Program-made: the position numbers and the translations under genes
NCBI GenBank assembly: GCA_050084985.1
Contig: JBITNC010000001.1
Location: 158,596,001-158,660,000, forward strand
DNA: 64,000 bases
Reading direction: 5' to 3'
DNA from: Nageia nagi
Lineage: Eukaryota; Pinophyta
The notes under the pieces: generated by a model
What the model was told of the DNA's origin: nothing
Database searches by the model: none
The model's input: only the letters and a program-made list of their open reading frames with translations
Part shown: positions 33,450-44,901 of the stretch, piece by piece
How positions within the stretch are numbered: position 1 is the stretch's first letter
Layout: every line of letters starts with the position of its first letter

Positions 33450-36400
33450 TAGGTGAACCAACTCTACTTCAACTTTGTGAACTTGGTCAAAAATCTATAA
33501 CCATACATCATAAGAAACTTCAAATTTATCAACAAGAGAAAAATGCATAGAAGGTTCTACAATTTTAAAATAATCATGCTTCTTGATTTTAATATATGAA
33601 AAATAAATGTAACTCTAAAAATATTCCAAACTTCCCATAAGGGAAGGGTGAGAGTGAAAGAGTCCCCTAGCATGTTATTAGGAGAAGGGAATGGACATAT
33701 AAGCTGTAAAAAAATGCTACTTTAGAACATATGCAAGTCCAAAAAATATGCATAAAGACTCAAGTTAATTACAAAAAGTGGATTTAGGGTTAGGGACTCC
33801 TATATATTGCAATTTAGAGCTAAGAGGGAGACTTTAATGTGATAATTTCCATGTGCAAAAGGACTTCTTGGGTTTAATGTAAGAAGCCTAGATAAATAGA
33901 AAATGAAATTCCCCCTAGTATGTTGGGAAACAATATCCCACTTATCATTGAGATTAGTAACTCTAGGAAAAGTTGGAAAGAGCCAAGCATAATGAAGGTA
34001 GGCTCTATAATTAAGAAGAGAAGTGTTAATATGCTAGAACTAGTATTTCCACTATTATTTATGAGAACACAATCTTATCTTGTGCAACATAGAAAAAGGT
34101 AAAAACTCAATGATATTTTCATAAGTGGATTTATTCGTATTAACTAACTAAAAAGTGTGTTTGAATATATCATAAGGGATTCAATCTTGGGCATGTCTAG
34201 AAAAAATGGGCAACTATGACAATGTCTCCTTTTTAAAGAATATTTGTGCACAAATATATTTAATTTGTTCTAAAGGCATACCTTGTATATGGTAGAGAGT
34301 GAACCACTAGATGTTCAAGTTATTAATGGAAAGGCTTCCATGAAAACTCTTACCATTCTATATTATTCATGGAATGAGTTACTACCAAGCCTTCCAAATA
34401 ACTTTGGCCATAAGGATATAGAGATTTTTATAACTAATGGTGATAGAACCAATAAAGGAAAATCCATTCCTAACCATTCCTATGTTTAAGGGGTAAAATA
34501 AGAGAAATAAAAGGGTTACAGATAATTTTTTAGGATGTATATCCCTTAAATTCTTGGATTACTCATTTTACATAAAGGGAAATTCCTTTCGTTTTATAGA
34601 AAAAAATATCCATGCTTCCCAAGTCCTTGCGAAGGTAGCATATATCACATGCAACTCTATGAATCCCTTTTTTGTTAGAATTAGACATCCAAATAAAGTC
34701 CCTTAGAATATTTTCAACCTTATTATAACAAGGTTTTGAAGGGAACCAATAATTCAAGTAGTAAACATGGGTGGAAGAAAGGACTTTGAATCAAATTTGG
34801 AACTTGCTTTCCAATTATAGCTTTTTGGAAATCTAGTGAGAAAGATTATTTTCCATCTTGTTAATGATATACATACATAATTATGAAGGTGATCCCTAAA
34901 AGGTAAAATTAATGATGAGTAATTTGAATACTACCCCATGAAGAATCCAATTTCATTAGAATAATGTTAGCTAAGAAGACATAGGCAATGTAGATTGTTT
35001 GTAACAAGAGGTTTCCTCCATTAAATACTAGATCCAAAAGGTTTATAAAATACATCGAGAAAGCTAAGAGCTTTAGAGATAGACTTTTCATCCTCTTACA
35101 AGGTAAGAAAGGAATTAACTATAAAATATCCATGTATAAGATAACTTGAATTACTATGGAGAGAGATACCCTAGAGTGTCCTCGTAAATGCATGTCTAGT
35201 GAGAAGATAGAAAAATATATTTTGTGTTTAATTTATATAGTGAAGGTGAAAGAGGGAATCCTAAAAAAACATACTTATGGAGCTCAATGGATTTAATCTA
35301 AAAATTATTCAAATAGAGAAAAATTGAAAAATCCTAAAACAACATTCTTATAGTTTGAAAAAATTATTTGCTAAATCCAAGAGCCTCCAACATGGATAAA
35401 ATGAAAAAGAGGATGTTGATTAGACATTTTAGCCCACTCCATGCCTTCCTAAACTACTATAACATTAGCCATAATGGATATGTTTTAAATGAATATGATT
35501 TTATCTATACAAATAATATTAGGAATAAGAGATCAAAATGTAAGGGCTAAAGCTATAAGCAATAATCTTGTAGCTAATATATTCAATAAAGTAATGGGCC
35601 TCCAATAAGTAATTATCTCTATATTTCATGTCTTGTTGATAAATTTCATATTATATTTGTTAATGATTCAACCAAGAGAACCAATTTGTATATATTCAAG
35701 ACATACCTTGTGCATATTAGGGCCAATGAAATCTCAATAGGTATTGTAGAATTTAAAAGGGCATCCATCAAAATCAAGGGCCTTACCACTTTCCACATGA
35801 GAAAAATCTTCCTTAAAATCTTCAAAATAATCTTATATTACCCTTATTGTTTAAAATAATAAATAAAATTAGGAATGACATATTTGCATAATTGAAGATA
35901 TTGATTCCTCTCAGGAGTGTAAGGTTGTGTTGTAAACACCTAGGTCTAATTTTTTGTAAAGGAGTTGGAAATCTTAGGTAAAGAGGTTAAAGGAGTTGGA
36001 AATCTTAGGTAAAGAGGTAAGTAAAACCTTATTATACATAATGGTTTTGAATTTAGTGGTATATATTAGGCATCTTAATCTTGGAAAGATTCTTTAAATA
36101 TTTGCTTGCTAATCTTTAGCTAATGAAGTCTCTCTTTTATTTGGGCTCTTTTTGCTCCATAAAGTTTCACAAGCTTAATATCATGCTTGATTTGAGCAAT
36201 ATGGGATTGAAGTTAATGAATAAAAAGATTATTATTAAGCTAAAGAGATATTTTGAATAATTTATCTCTTAAGGAAGTGGTAGATTATCAATTAATTTGA
36301 GTTACCTTGTTACCTAGACTATGAAGTAAAGAAGTCATGCAAAAGACGGTAGCATTCTATCACTTGATCCATCCCATGCTACATGTTGATAGAGAAACCA

Positions 36401-37267
36401 AGTTTTAGTCCCTATAAATAGGACATACCATGGATTAATTCTAGATGAAAGAGTTATTTAGAAAGAACTACATCTTGTAATGTTGTTTAGGAAGGCAAGA
36501 GACTTCCACCTTGAACATAATGGACTTGTGATCGAAGGAGGTCATGCCACAAACAATCTCAATAAAGGGCATAAAAGAAATAAAATTGATAAACACAAAT
36601 TCACAATGGCCAAACATTATTTCTATATCAAGGCTCTTAAGGAATTATACATGACACACTTGAAAGTTAGATCATGTATACCAAATATATTAATCAAATT
36701 TATACATTCAAAAATAAGAATTATGGTCTTACAATCTAAACTTATTTTTCATAAAGAACCAAGCCTCTCTTTCCTTGATCACTTGCTTATTGGCAGTGAT
36801 ACCTTTTTTATTAAAGGTTTTTTTGATCATGTTGAAATCACCACACACAAGCCAAAAAACTAGCTTTAATAATAAATAAAAGCATTTTGAGAGGGTGCAT
36901 CTATCATATGCATCATTTGAGACATATATATTGATAATACCAAAAGGATGTTCCATCTAATTCTATGAAAATATAGATTGCATGCTTTGTAGGGTAAGTT
37001 CCCCAAGTGAAAAAATGATCTTTTCAATTATCAAAAAACATAATGATAGCACCTCCACTACCATTATTATGATTAGTGATATATATTTTACTTATAGGAA
37101 AAAAAAGAGAGCATGCAAATTTAAGTGTGAAATCAACTACTTTAACTTGTTGCAAATAAATAATATAAAGATAGATAAAAACTTGTAATAAGAAATAAAT
37201 TTATCATGGACTATATACCTTTAGATTGGGTCATTCATCCTCTAATATTCCAAGAAAGAAATGTCAT
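33450..37267 (-). pseudogene. LINE-B ORF2: endonuclease, RT, zf-RVT
   Basis: Minus-strand order: MTFLSWNIRG at 37,267; FGIINIYVSNDAYDRC (about 36,945-36,895) and VCGDFNMI (about 36,840) of the endonuclease; GKALDFDGCPFKFY (about 35,790-35,750) of RT fingers; NKVENILRDFIWMSNSNKKG (about 34,725-34,665) past the RT core; and IGVPNPKSTF...CIFFGLAY (about 33,830-33,750), the zf-RVT region. Many stops and indels. The layout is the same as LINE-A ORF2. Confidence 0.78.
35958..36019. repeat. 31-bp perfect tandem duplication
   Basis: AAAGGAGTTGGAAATCTTAG and the following 11 bp occur twice, starting at 35,958 and 35,989, inside LINE-B. Confidence 0.9.
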
Positions 37268-37299
37268 TCTAGTATATAAAGGAACATACCTCCAATTGC

Positions 37300-37854
37300 C
37301 TCGTTAATATGATCAATGTAGAGAAGCATCTATAATGAGTTATTAGTAAAACTTTCCTAAGATTTACTATTTTTTATTTTCTTATCTTATTAAATTAGAA
37401 TGATTCCTTGAGGAGGGATATGAGATAATTGATCTTGAAATTGAGTTTGAACCCCTTTGTTGCATCTTATTTTTGAATGTCTTAAGACATATAAGGGGTT
37501 CCCTATTCATTAAGGAGTTCTCATGATTCTATAGATATTCATGAGGGTGGTGGAGTAGAAGCCTCTAACTCTAGAGGATTCTTAAGAGTAGCAAATTAGG
37601 CATAAATCAGAGAGGGTTGGTTTGTATTCATGCACTTCACTCCTTTTCATTTCTTATTTATTATGGATTTCCATTCCTCCTAGTTCCACTTGATGGTTTG
37701 AGTCAAAGTGGTGGGAGTTGGAAAATAAGGAGATTATTTGTCAGCTTTAAAATTGCCTTCCATTAGCATGTAATTATTAATTATGTGATCTAAATAATAG
37801 AACTTATAACAAGTGTTTTGTATATTGAAATACACCACTCATTAATGAATATGG
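37300..37854 (-). pseudogene. LINE-B ORF1, C-terminal part
   Basis: Degraded minus-strand sequence between the ORF2 start and the Gypsy-2 target site. No long frame remains. Assigned by continuity with 45,785-46,380 across the inserted element. Confidence 0.5.
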
Positions 37855-37859
37855 GAATT

Positions 37860-38738
37860 TGTTTACAAATAAAATTGAGCGTGCAAATAAGTAAATAGGC
37901 AACTATCTACAAACTCAATATTATCTGTATTCTAGCTACGGATAGCAATTTATTCTAGATAACAATAAACAACAACATAACCAATTAAGAAGTGTAATTG
38001 TACCAACCAAGACTATAATTTGTGTACTTACCACATGGAACGTACTTGACAATAGAAGATGCAGATATTGGTGATGTAATGATGATAAGCTGCCTTTCTC
38101 ACAACATTGTGACCTGCAAGGATGCAAAAAGAGGACCGTGGGTGGTCTATTTCAATGGTATAAGAGCGACAGCAATGTTCTTCTATTCACAAAGGAGCAC
38201 CGATGGCCTTCGTTTAATAGTTTTGACCTCTTGATTAGGTGCAGATCTTCAATATAGATATCTCAGATAGCAATATAATATCAGAGTTGATCGCAGATGT
38301 CAGGAGAGCTCGCGTAAGGAAGCACACAAACCACAGCCTTGTAGGTGGTACCAAGAGATACCTTAAGGGGTAGCCACTTACAAGACCATACATGGGATCA
38401 TGTGTATCCTTGTTATTGTGGACTTACTATTAGATCCCTTATTTATATAGATAATAGATAATACCGCCCATAGGTCAGCGTGCATCCACATAAATAAGGT
38501 TAATTCACAAGATTTAAGATAAACACATCAATAAACAAGATAATTCATGCAATACTCAAGATAATCCATGCAATATTCAAGATAACCCATGCAATATTCA
38601 AGATAACCCATGCAATATTCATATTCAAGCCAAACATTGATATTATCACTTTAATCCATTCAAGACATATAGTTAGGCCAAGCATATTTCATTAATTTAT
38701 TGATTTAAAAACATAAAATCATTTTTATGTGTTAAACA
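37860..38738 (-). repeat. Gypsy-2 3' LTR
   Basis: 879 bp. It contains a decayed copy of the dyad array, with members at 38,134, 38,164 and 38,195 (spacing 30 and 31 bp). One extra A near the end (TTAAACA versus TTAACA) distinguishes it from the other LTR. Confidence 0.93.
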
Positions 38739-38752
38739 GATGCCCCACTTTG
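38739..38752 (-). other. Gypsy-2 polypurine tract
   Basis: On the minus strand AAAGTGGGGCATC runs into the LTR start TGTTTAACAC, fixing the element's orientation. The neighbouring sequence (CTTTGGAT-TGAAAT on the plus strand) also occurs near 53,600. Confidence 0.8.
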
Positions 38753-39039
38753 GATGTGAAATTGAAAGAAACATGAGGTGACTTGAGATTTTGCATTCAA
38801 AGTAAAAACACAATATCATAGCAAACAATTTTGATAAGCAATGATAAACATTAACCATTCTGAACTTAAACAACATCATGATAAAGCTTATTAGTACTAG
38901 ATATAGGTTGAGAAAACTCCCTTTTGATATTACCTTGGGCATGCTTGCCCCTTGCATTTTGCTGTAGGAGGTGATAGCTTGATATATCTAATAATCTGAT
39001 AATCTTGTTGCGATGCTGATGACCCAAGACAACAAACTT

Positions 39040-39286
39040 GACAACACACATGACAATGATAGGATAGACGACTTGACCACACATGTTGATCAGACGACAA
39101 CTTGACAAGACCACATCACAAGACAAAACATGACAACACATGACAACACACATGACCAACTCACAAGATAAGACATGATAACACACATAATCAACTCACA
39201 AGACAAAACATGATAACACACATGATCAACTCACAAGACAAGACATGATAACACATGACAACACATGATAACCATAACCACACACA
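39040..39286. repeat. Short-unit repeats in Gypsy-2 (ACTCACAAGACA type)
   Basis: Irregular tandem copies of a roughly 42-44 bp unit built from CAACTCACAAGACA and ACATGATAACACACATGA words. First part of the Gypsy-2 repeat block. Confidence 0.8.
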
Positions 39287-39965
39287 GGGGAGAGCTAAAT
39301 TCCACACAACTGGGCCTTCACACCAAGAGGTGTACCGTAGTTGCATAAGAACTGAACTCTGCAAAATAATGATAAGCTGATATGTGAGAGCTAAGTTCCA
39401 CACAACTGAGCCTTCACACCGAGAGGTGTACTGCAGTTGCATAAGAACTGAACTCTGCAAAACAAGTGATAAGCTAATATGTGAGAGCTAAGTTCCACAC
39501 AACTGAGCCTTCACACCAAGAAGTGTACTGTAGTTGCATAAGAACTGAACTTCACAAAACAAGTGATAAGCTGATATGTGAGAGCTAAGTTCCACACAAC
39601 TGAGCCTTCGCACTGAGAGGTGTACTGCAATTGCATAAGAATCAAACTTCACAAAATAATGATAAGCCGATATGTGAGAGCTAAGTTCCACACAACTAAG
39701 CCTTTGCACCGAGAGGTGTACTGTAGTTGCATAAGAACTAAACTCTGTAAAATAAGTGATAAGCTAATATGTAAGAGCTAAGTTCCACACAACTGAGCCT
39801 TCGCATCGAGAGGTGTACTACAATTGCATAAGAACTGAACTTTGCAAAACAAGTGATAAGCTGATATGTGAGAGCTAAGTTCCACACAACTAAGCCTTCG
39901 CACCAAGAGGTGTACTACAGTTGCATAAGAATCAAACTCTGCAAAATAAGTGATAAACTGATGAA
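39287..39965. repeat. 96-97 bp tandem repeat, seven copies, in Gypsy-2
   Basis: GAGCTAA(A/G)TTCCACACAACT recurs at 39,292, 39,388, 39,485, 39,582, 39,678, 39,775 and 39,872, a very regular 96-97 bp period. Each unit has GATAAGCTGATATG just before it and a GAGAGGTGTACTG stretch inside. Confidence 0.95.
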
Positions 39966-40425
39966 GCTAACACTCCACCAAGAGGCATGATAAACTAATA
40001 ATGGGAGCTGGAACTCCACTCATAAGCATGATAAGCTGATCATGGGAGCTAGGAATCCACTCATAGGCACATGATAAGCTGACAATGGGAGCTAGAACTC
40101 CACTCATAAGCATGATAAGCTGATCACAGGAGCTGGAACTCCACTCATAGGCATGCTAAACTGATAACGGGAGCTGGAACTCCACTCATAGGCATGCTAA
40201 ACTGATCATGGGAGCTGGGACTCCACTCATAGGCATGCTAAACTGATAACAGGAGCTAGAACTCCACTCATAGGCACATGATAGGTTGAGTATGGGAGAT
40301 GGGGCTCCACTCATAGGCACATGATAAGCTAACTATGGGAACTGGACTCCACTCATAGGCACATGATAAGCTGATAAGGGGAGCTGGACTCCACTCATAG
40401 GCACATGATAAGCTAATAATTTAGG
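39966..40425. repeat. 41-43 bp tandem repeat, about ten copies, in Gypsy-2
   Basis: GGAGCTGGAACTCCACTCATA units begin near 40,004, 40,045, 40,088, 40,129, 40,170, 40,211, 40,252, 40,295, 40,338 and 40,380. Each unit includes a GATAAGCTGATA-type word, linking this family to the 97-bp repeat. Confidence 0.95.
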
Positions 40426-40607
40426 TCTGTAAACATAGAACTCAAAGCAATATTCTCCTGGATATAACATTCATCAAACACCTATGATGCACCCATGATA
40501 CTTAGATAAGCTGATAATTCAGGTCTACAAACATGAAACTCAAGGCAATATTCTCCTGGATATAACATTCATCAAACACCTATGATGCACCCATGATACC
40601 TAGCTAA
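40412..40607. repeat. 98-bp tandem duplication in Gypsy-2
   Basis: Two copies from 40,412 and 40,510 share GCAATATTCTCCTGGATATA and CACCTATGATGCACCCATGA. Each begins at a GCT(A/G)ATAATT word, again following GATAAG. Confidence 0.92.
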
Positions 40608-40626
40608 GCTAATTTTTTGGATAAAA

Positions 40627-40695
40627 GAACATGGGTGATCCTTTCTGCCCAGACTTGGAACACCAGCGGTCTTAACCTAAGACTGCAGGTGGTCC
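40627..40695. promoter_or_regulatory. Dyad motif array upstream of Gypsy-2 PMD gene
   Basis: Members: GAACATGGGTGATCC (40,627), GAACACCAGCGGTCT (40,658) and GACTGCAGGTGGTCC (40,681). They lie 145-210 bp upstream of the TATA box. The motif is an imperfect palindrome with GGACC/GGTCC-like arms, shared with the LTRs. Confidence 0.6.
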
Positions 40696-40837
40696 TTTCC
40701 TTGAAGATTCATCGAAAACCATGAAGATCAAGTCCCTATGAATCACCCCTAGATTCCAAATTGATACCTATTTGCTCATCCACGTATGCCAAATGCTCAA
40801 ATCGAAATTTGTCTTGAAATATGTGCCCTAACTTTTC

Positions 40838-40845
40838 TATAAAAG
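40838..40845 (+). promoter_or_regulatory. TATA box of the Gypsy-2 antisense PMD gene
   Basis: TATAAAAG in the context TTCTATAAAAGGTGCCCC lies 151 bp before ATG 40,989, as expected for a pol II promoter independent of the LTRs. Confidence 0.65.
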
Positions 40846-40988
40846 GTGCCCCACCCTTCCTCATTTGATCACCCTGTCATTTTCATAGCTAAGAGAATCC
40901 TAGAGCTTGAGAGACTGATTCAGAGAGGTTTAGCTGGTGATTTTATCGCTATCACTAGGTGATTCTTCCTGTATTGCGGCTGTATGCT

Positions 40989-43207
40989 ATGGCCCTATCG
41001 ATCACACATCAAAATGGACATAGAGCTACCTTGGTAGCTGATTCTCCTACTGGTCATCAGGTACATTGCATCTCCTACCTCTTCCTTGCTATGCTTTTAC
41101 TTATTTTCAGATTTTATCTATCTATACCTTGGTTTTTTGAATTGCCCCTAGGGTTTTCCTGTTGAATGCCCTAGCCTTTCATTTTTCCCTTTTCACTCTA
41201 TTTTTTTGTATTTCTAGTATCATGTCTGCACTATACTCATCCATACGAACCTACACCCTAAATTTCATTGACCTTCATGCACAAAAATAGGACCGCTGGT
41301 AGTCCTTTCTACCCTAGTTTGGGCCGTAGGTGGTCCTTTTCACCTTCTCTAGATCGTGGGTGGTCCTTTTTTACCAGTACTATTTTTTGCTATCTTTGTT
41401 TTATATCTTGATACTAACTTGCCTTTTGTCATTCTCTTCTTACAGGACCATGCATACCTCATGCGACCATCCGGCAAGAGTGCCACCTTCACCACTGCCA
41501 ACAGTGGCCACAAACTGATGCAACCTGAAGCGTTCTAGAGGACATTTCATTTAGCTACCTTGTGTTTGCTGACTATGTGTTTCATGACCGCAACATGCTG
41601 ACAGCTTTTATGGAGAGGTGGGATCCAAACTCCAACACCTTTCACCTTCCAACTGGTGAGATTACAGTGACACTAGAGGATATCTACAGGATCACTAGAC
41701 TTCCTATCAGGGGGAGGTTGGTGAACATGGTTCCTATTCCAAGCCTGGAACAGGTAGAGGGGTGTGTCCCTAGTGAGACATGTGTCAGAGTATCCTCCAG
41801 CATGGGGTGATCTATGGATGAGACTCCTCATTGCTTACCTTTTGGATGCTATTGTCTATCCAGACAAGAGTAGTGAGACCTTCCCTGTGGGCATGGTTCC
41901 TATCATTCAGGACATGGTGACACATAGGCAACGATATGCATGGTGCCCTGCAATACTAGCGCAACTCTATCATGACCTCCACAGCTTTGTAGAGGTGGAG
42001 AGAGGTGGGAGACAAGTGGCTCATTCTATTATTCTGCAGGTGTGGGCATATGATCACATCGTCATCTCTAGACCAATGACATTACCCCTAGATCAGCTGG
42101 ATGATGCACCCACTTGGCAACGGTGGGCGATGATAGAAGGACCTGATTTTCCTAGCGTGGACCTAGAGGGATGGTAGGTACAACTTGACCTACTATAGGA
42201 GGCATAGATATACTGGCATCCCTATTAGGGGGGTGTACCGGAGTGGGAGGAGGACATATAGGAGATGGCATGGGTGAGACACCCTACATACCTACAGGTG
42301 CATAGGGCACTAGTGGAGCTGTACAAGCCAGAGCGAGTACTCTATCAGTTTAGCCTCCAGCAGGGCATACTGGATGATTGCAGGATAGTGGTTTGCTACT
42401 ACCGTAGCAGGCACCTTCCAGAGGATTATGACCCAATACCTGACTGGGACTCAGATTGGGAGTCCCCTAGCGAGGGCTTTGATCATGGGGTTGATGATGA
42501 CATAGATGGACCTGATCACACAAAGGACTACCTAGACTAGTGGAGGACACACCGTCCTCACCACATAGGCATTCACGATGCTGACACAGGTGATAATGCA
42601 TGGGAGGATGAGGACACAGGAGACACAAAGACCAGATGGGACACTCCCTTCACCACGGGAGGATGTGGAGGAGAGAGTAGTTCTACATATGCTCATGACA
42701 CGTCTCTAGATGTAGGTCATGATGACAATGAGGAGACTGATCTAGACTAGGATGAATATGAACCTGAGTATAATATGGAGTCAGACTGGGAGGATGAAGA
42801 CTATGATGAGGATGATGATGGTAACCTATTATCTCTTTTTACTTTGCTTTGATTTTCTACTTTTCATGATATACAAAGGGGCTAACACGATATGTTTATG
42901 CTATGTCACAGATCCTGAAGTTGGGATGACTAAGCTGCATGGTCAAATCGGTCAGAAGGATGAGGAGATTAGAGAACTACAGAGTCATTTATGGTTTAGA
43001 GGAGGGGATTATACCGGTATCTACCAGGACTTATAGGCAACCAACAAGGAAATCAAGACCCTCTACGAGTAGCTTTGCCAGGCTGAGAGATAGATCGATG
43101 AGGAGAAGGCATGCGTAGAGAAATACAAGGCACGGTGCGGGGGTGGCACATCTAGCAGGGCTACTAGCTCTAGTGTAGGGGGAGGGGGGTCTAGTAGGAG
43201 ATTCTAG
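40989..43207 (+). pseudogene. Gypsy-2 antisense PMD gene, three exons
   Basis: Opposite strand to gag. Exon 1 is 40,989-41,060 (MALSITHQNGH...), intron 1 41,061-41,445 (GTACAT...TTACAG), exon 2 41,446-42,820, intron 2 42,821-42,911 (GTAACC...TCACAG, phase 1) and exon 3 42,912-43,207. The PMD is clear: MLTAFMERWDPNSNTFHLP, EITVTLEDIYRITRLPIRG (41,655-41,715), LLIAYLLDAIVYPDKSS, MVPIIQDMVTHRQRYAWCPA and ILQVWAYDHIVISRP (42,030-42,075). A strongly acidic Asp/Glu region (42,430-42,820) follows, then a short coiled coil and a Gly/Ser-rich end (GGGTSSRATSSS). Damage: frameshifts near 41,535 and 41,760, and several TAG stops where CAG is likely. A nuclear role is inferred from the host MAIN/MAIL family; DNA binding is unproven. 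Confidence 0.82.
41291..41366. promoter_or_regulatory. Dyad motif array in intron 1 of the Gypsy-2 PMD gene
   Basis: GACCGCTGGTAGTCC (41,291), GGCCGTAGGTGGTCC (41,322) and GATCGTGGGTGGTCC (41,352), spacing 31 and 30 bp, each followed by a T-rich stretch. The best-preserved array in the element. An additional degenerate pair lies at 43,447-43,488, between the PMD and gag 3' ends. Confidence 0.65.
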
Positions 43208-43595
43208 ATCATTCTATGTAATCTCACCCAGTTGTATTGTAAACAAAAACATTTTGATCATGATATATATATATAAAACATAAATTTTGGTACCTGATTT
43301 GCTCTTGTACATGTATCTATGATGAATGAACTTGATATTCCATGATCCTTGAGAACGATGCCAATGACACGACCTGAAACTCTGACTTCCCATGCTACGG
43401 GAGTAATCAGTACCTTTTGCTTTTGTCTATTTTTCCACTAAAAGAGGACCATTGGCAGTCCTATTATCATGAAGAACACCACCGGTTCTCCTGTTATGAA
43501 GCCCTCCAATCTCTTGACCCTAACGTCCGTTAGAGACCTGAACCAACTGCTAGCTTTTCTCTTCTCTCTCTTTTTTTTTATATATATTTTTGATC

Positions 43596-44810
43596 TACCA
43601 AATGATACCTCCAGAGGGCTTGGAGCTCCCATCGGTGTTAACCTCACAAGCATCTTCAAGAAAGATCATATTGATATGCTGTTCTTCTCCTGTATCTTTG
43701 ACCTTTGCTGGACATACATAGAATCCATCTTCTATGAGCTTCTGTATTCTATCCCTAAGATTTCCACATCCATTAGTAGCATGGCCTTTAGTCTGATGAT
43801 ATTCACAATATCTATCTTCCTTATACCAATGGGGTTTTTCTGCTGTTGGATCTTCTTCACGCTTCGGTAAAGGTTGTAATAACCCTTTTTCCACAAGGTC
43901 TTTTAGGATGTGTCTTGGAGGTATGGGAAATCTCACATATCTCTTTTCCTTTGTCTCACTTATCTTCTCAACCACATGGACAACTTTCTCTTTCTTTGGT
44001 GATTGTGGTTTCTTATCCTTTGCTTTTGTCTTTTCATTGTTACCATACTTTACAAGCCCTAGCTTAACAAAGACTTTCTTTCTCTAACAGTTTATACGTC
44101 ATATCGAAAAATGTAAGATGTGTATAATCGATAACATATGATTGTAAGGGCAATATAACAGCTTCTTTAAAAATGTTATTTACCTCTTTTTCTGTTAATC
44201 TTGTCTTCACTTGCTGCCATGTCTTCTTAAACCTTACAACAAATTTGTTTAGTTGTTCATCACTGTCTTGCTTGATAGCACATAAATCTGATAGCATAAT
44301 CTCCTTCTTGATGTTATGCTTATACTGCTCCAAAAACAAATTATTGAATTCCTCAAATGATGTAATGGACCCTTCAAGTAAGGCATAAAACCATTCTCGA
44401 GCCTCTCCTTCCAAGCTCTGGGGAAAGAACTTAGCTTGCAATCTTTGGTCTGTACCAATTTTGAGCTCACACTCATCCTTGAAACCCTGTATATGTCTTC
44501 TTGGATCTCCTTCACCATTGAACTTACTGAATTTTGGTTCTTTGTAATCAGATGGTGGCATGTGCCTCCAAATTTCATCACATAAAGGACTACCGAATTT
44601 GAAAGAATCATTAGGTGGAGCTGATCTCCTTACCAATCTGTCTATCTATCTTTGCATACCTTCCATAGTAGCTTGAACATTACTATTGTCACCTTCAGTG
44701 CTATTTTGCATTCCTTCGGATCCCTCTGGATCATCATGTCTGATTTCTACCAATAATTCATCCAAATCTCTTTTTGAAAGACTACGCAAAAATAACTTAA
44801 GCTGTTCCAT
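43596..44810 (-). pseudogene. Gypsy-2 gag
   Basis: ATG 44,810 gives MEQLKLFLRSLSKRDLDELL. A TAG follows near 44,645, and the gag domain then runs KFSKFNGEGDPRRHIQGFKD, LKIGTDQRLQAKFFPQSLEG, EAREWFYALLEGSI and FNNLFLEQYKHNI (44,540-44,300). A frameshift near 44,085 leads into a Lys-rich linker and IPPRHILKDLVEKGLLQPLP. The zinc knuckle CEYHQTKGHATNGC (about 43,820-43,775) is intact. The frame ends with TAG at 43,595 after VNTDGSSKPSGG. No protease or RT follows. The gag family differs from that of Gypsy-1 outside the core, so the two elements are only distantly related. Confidence 0.9.
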
Positions 44811-44880
44811 AACTAAAACACTCACAAAATAGATGTTAGTCTTAACTAAAACCTTTAGGGTTTCAGTATAATGATGTGCA

Positions 44881-44899
44881 CTTCACATCGGGTTCACCA
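44881..44899 (-). other. Gypsy-2 primer binding site
   Basis: On the minus strand TGGTGAACCCGATGTGAAG begins 2 bp after the 5' LTR. Its complement ends GGTTCACCA, fitting a tRNA 3' end; the tRNA species is not assigned. Confidence 0.72.
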
Positions 44900-44901
44900 A
44901 A

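Noticed and set aside
39191-39709. Minus ORFs of repetitive sequence (QLRYTSWCEG-type)
   Set aside because: They are translations of the 97-bp tandem repeat, not a protein gene.
39040-40425. Regular repeats considered as a CRISPR array
   Set aside because: Units are contiguous tandem repeats without unique spacers, in a eukaryotic retroelement.
42752-43036. 94-codon plus ORF starting in the acidic tail of the Gypsy-2 PMD gene
   Set aside because: Only its end (from 42,912) is real exon 3; the first part is the wrong frame and intron sequence.
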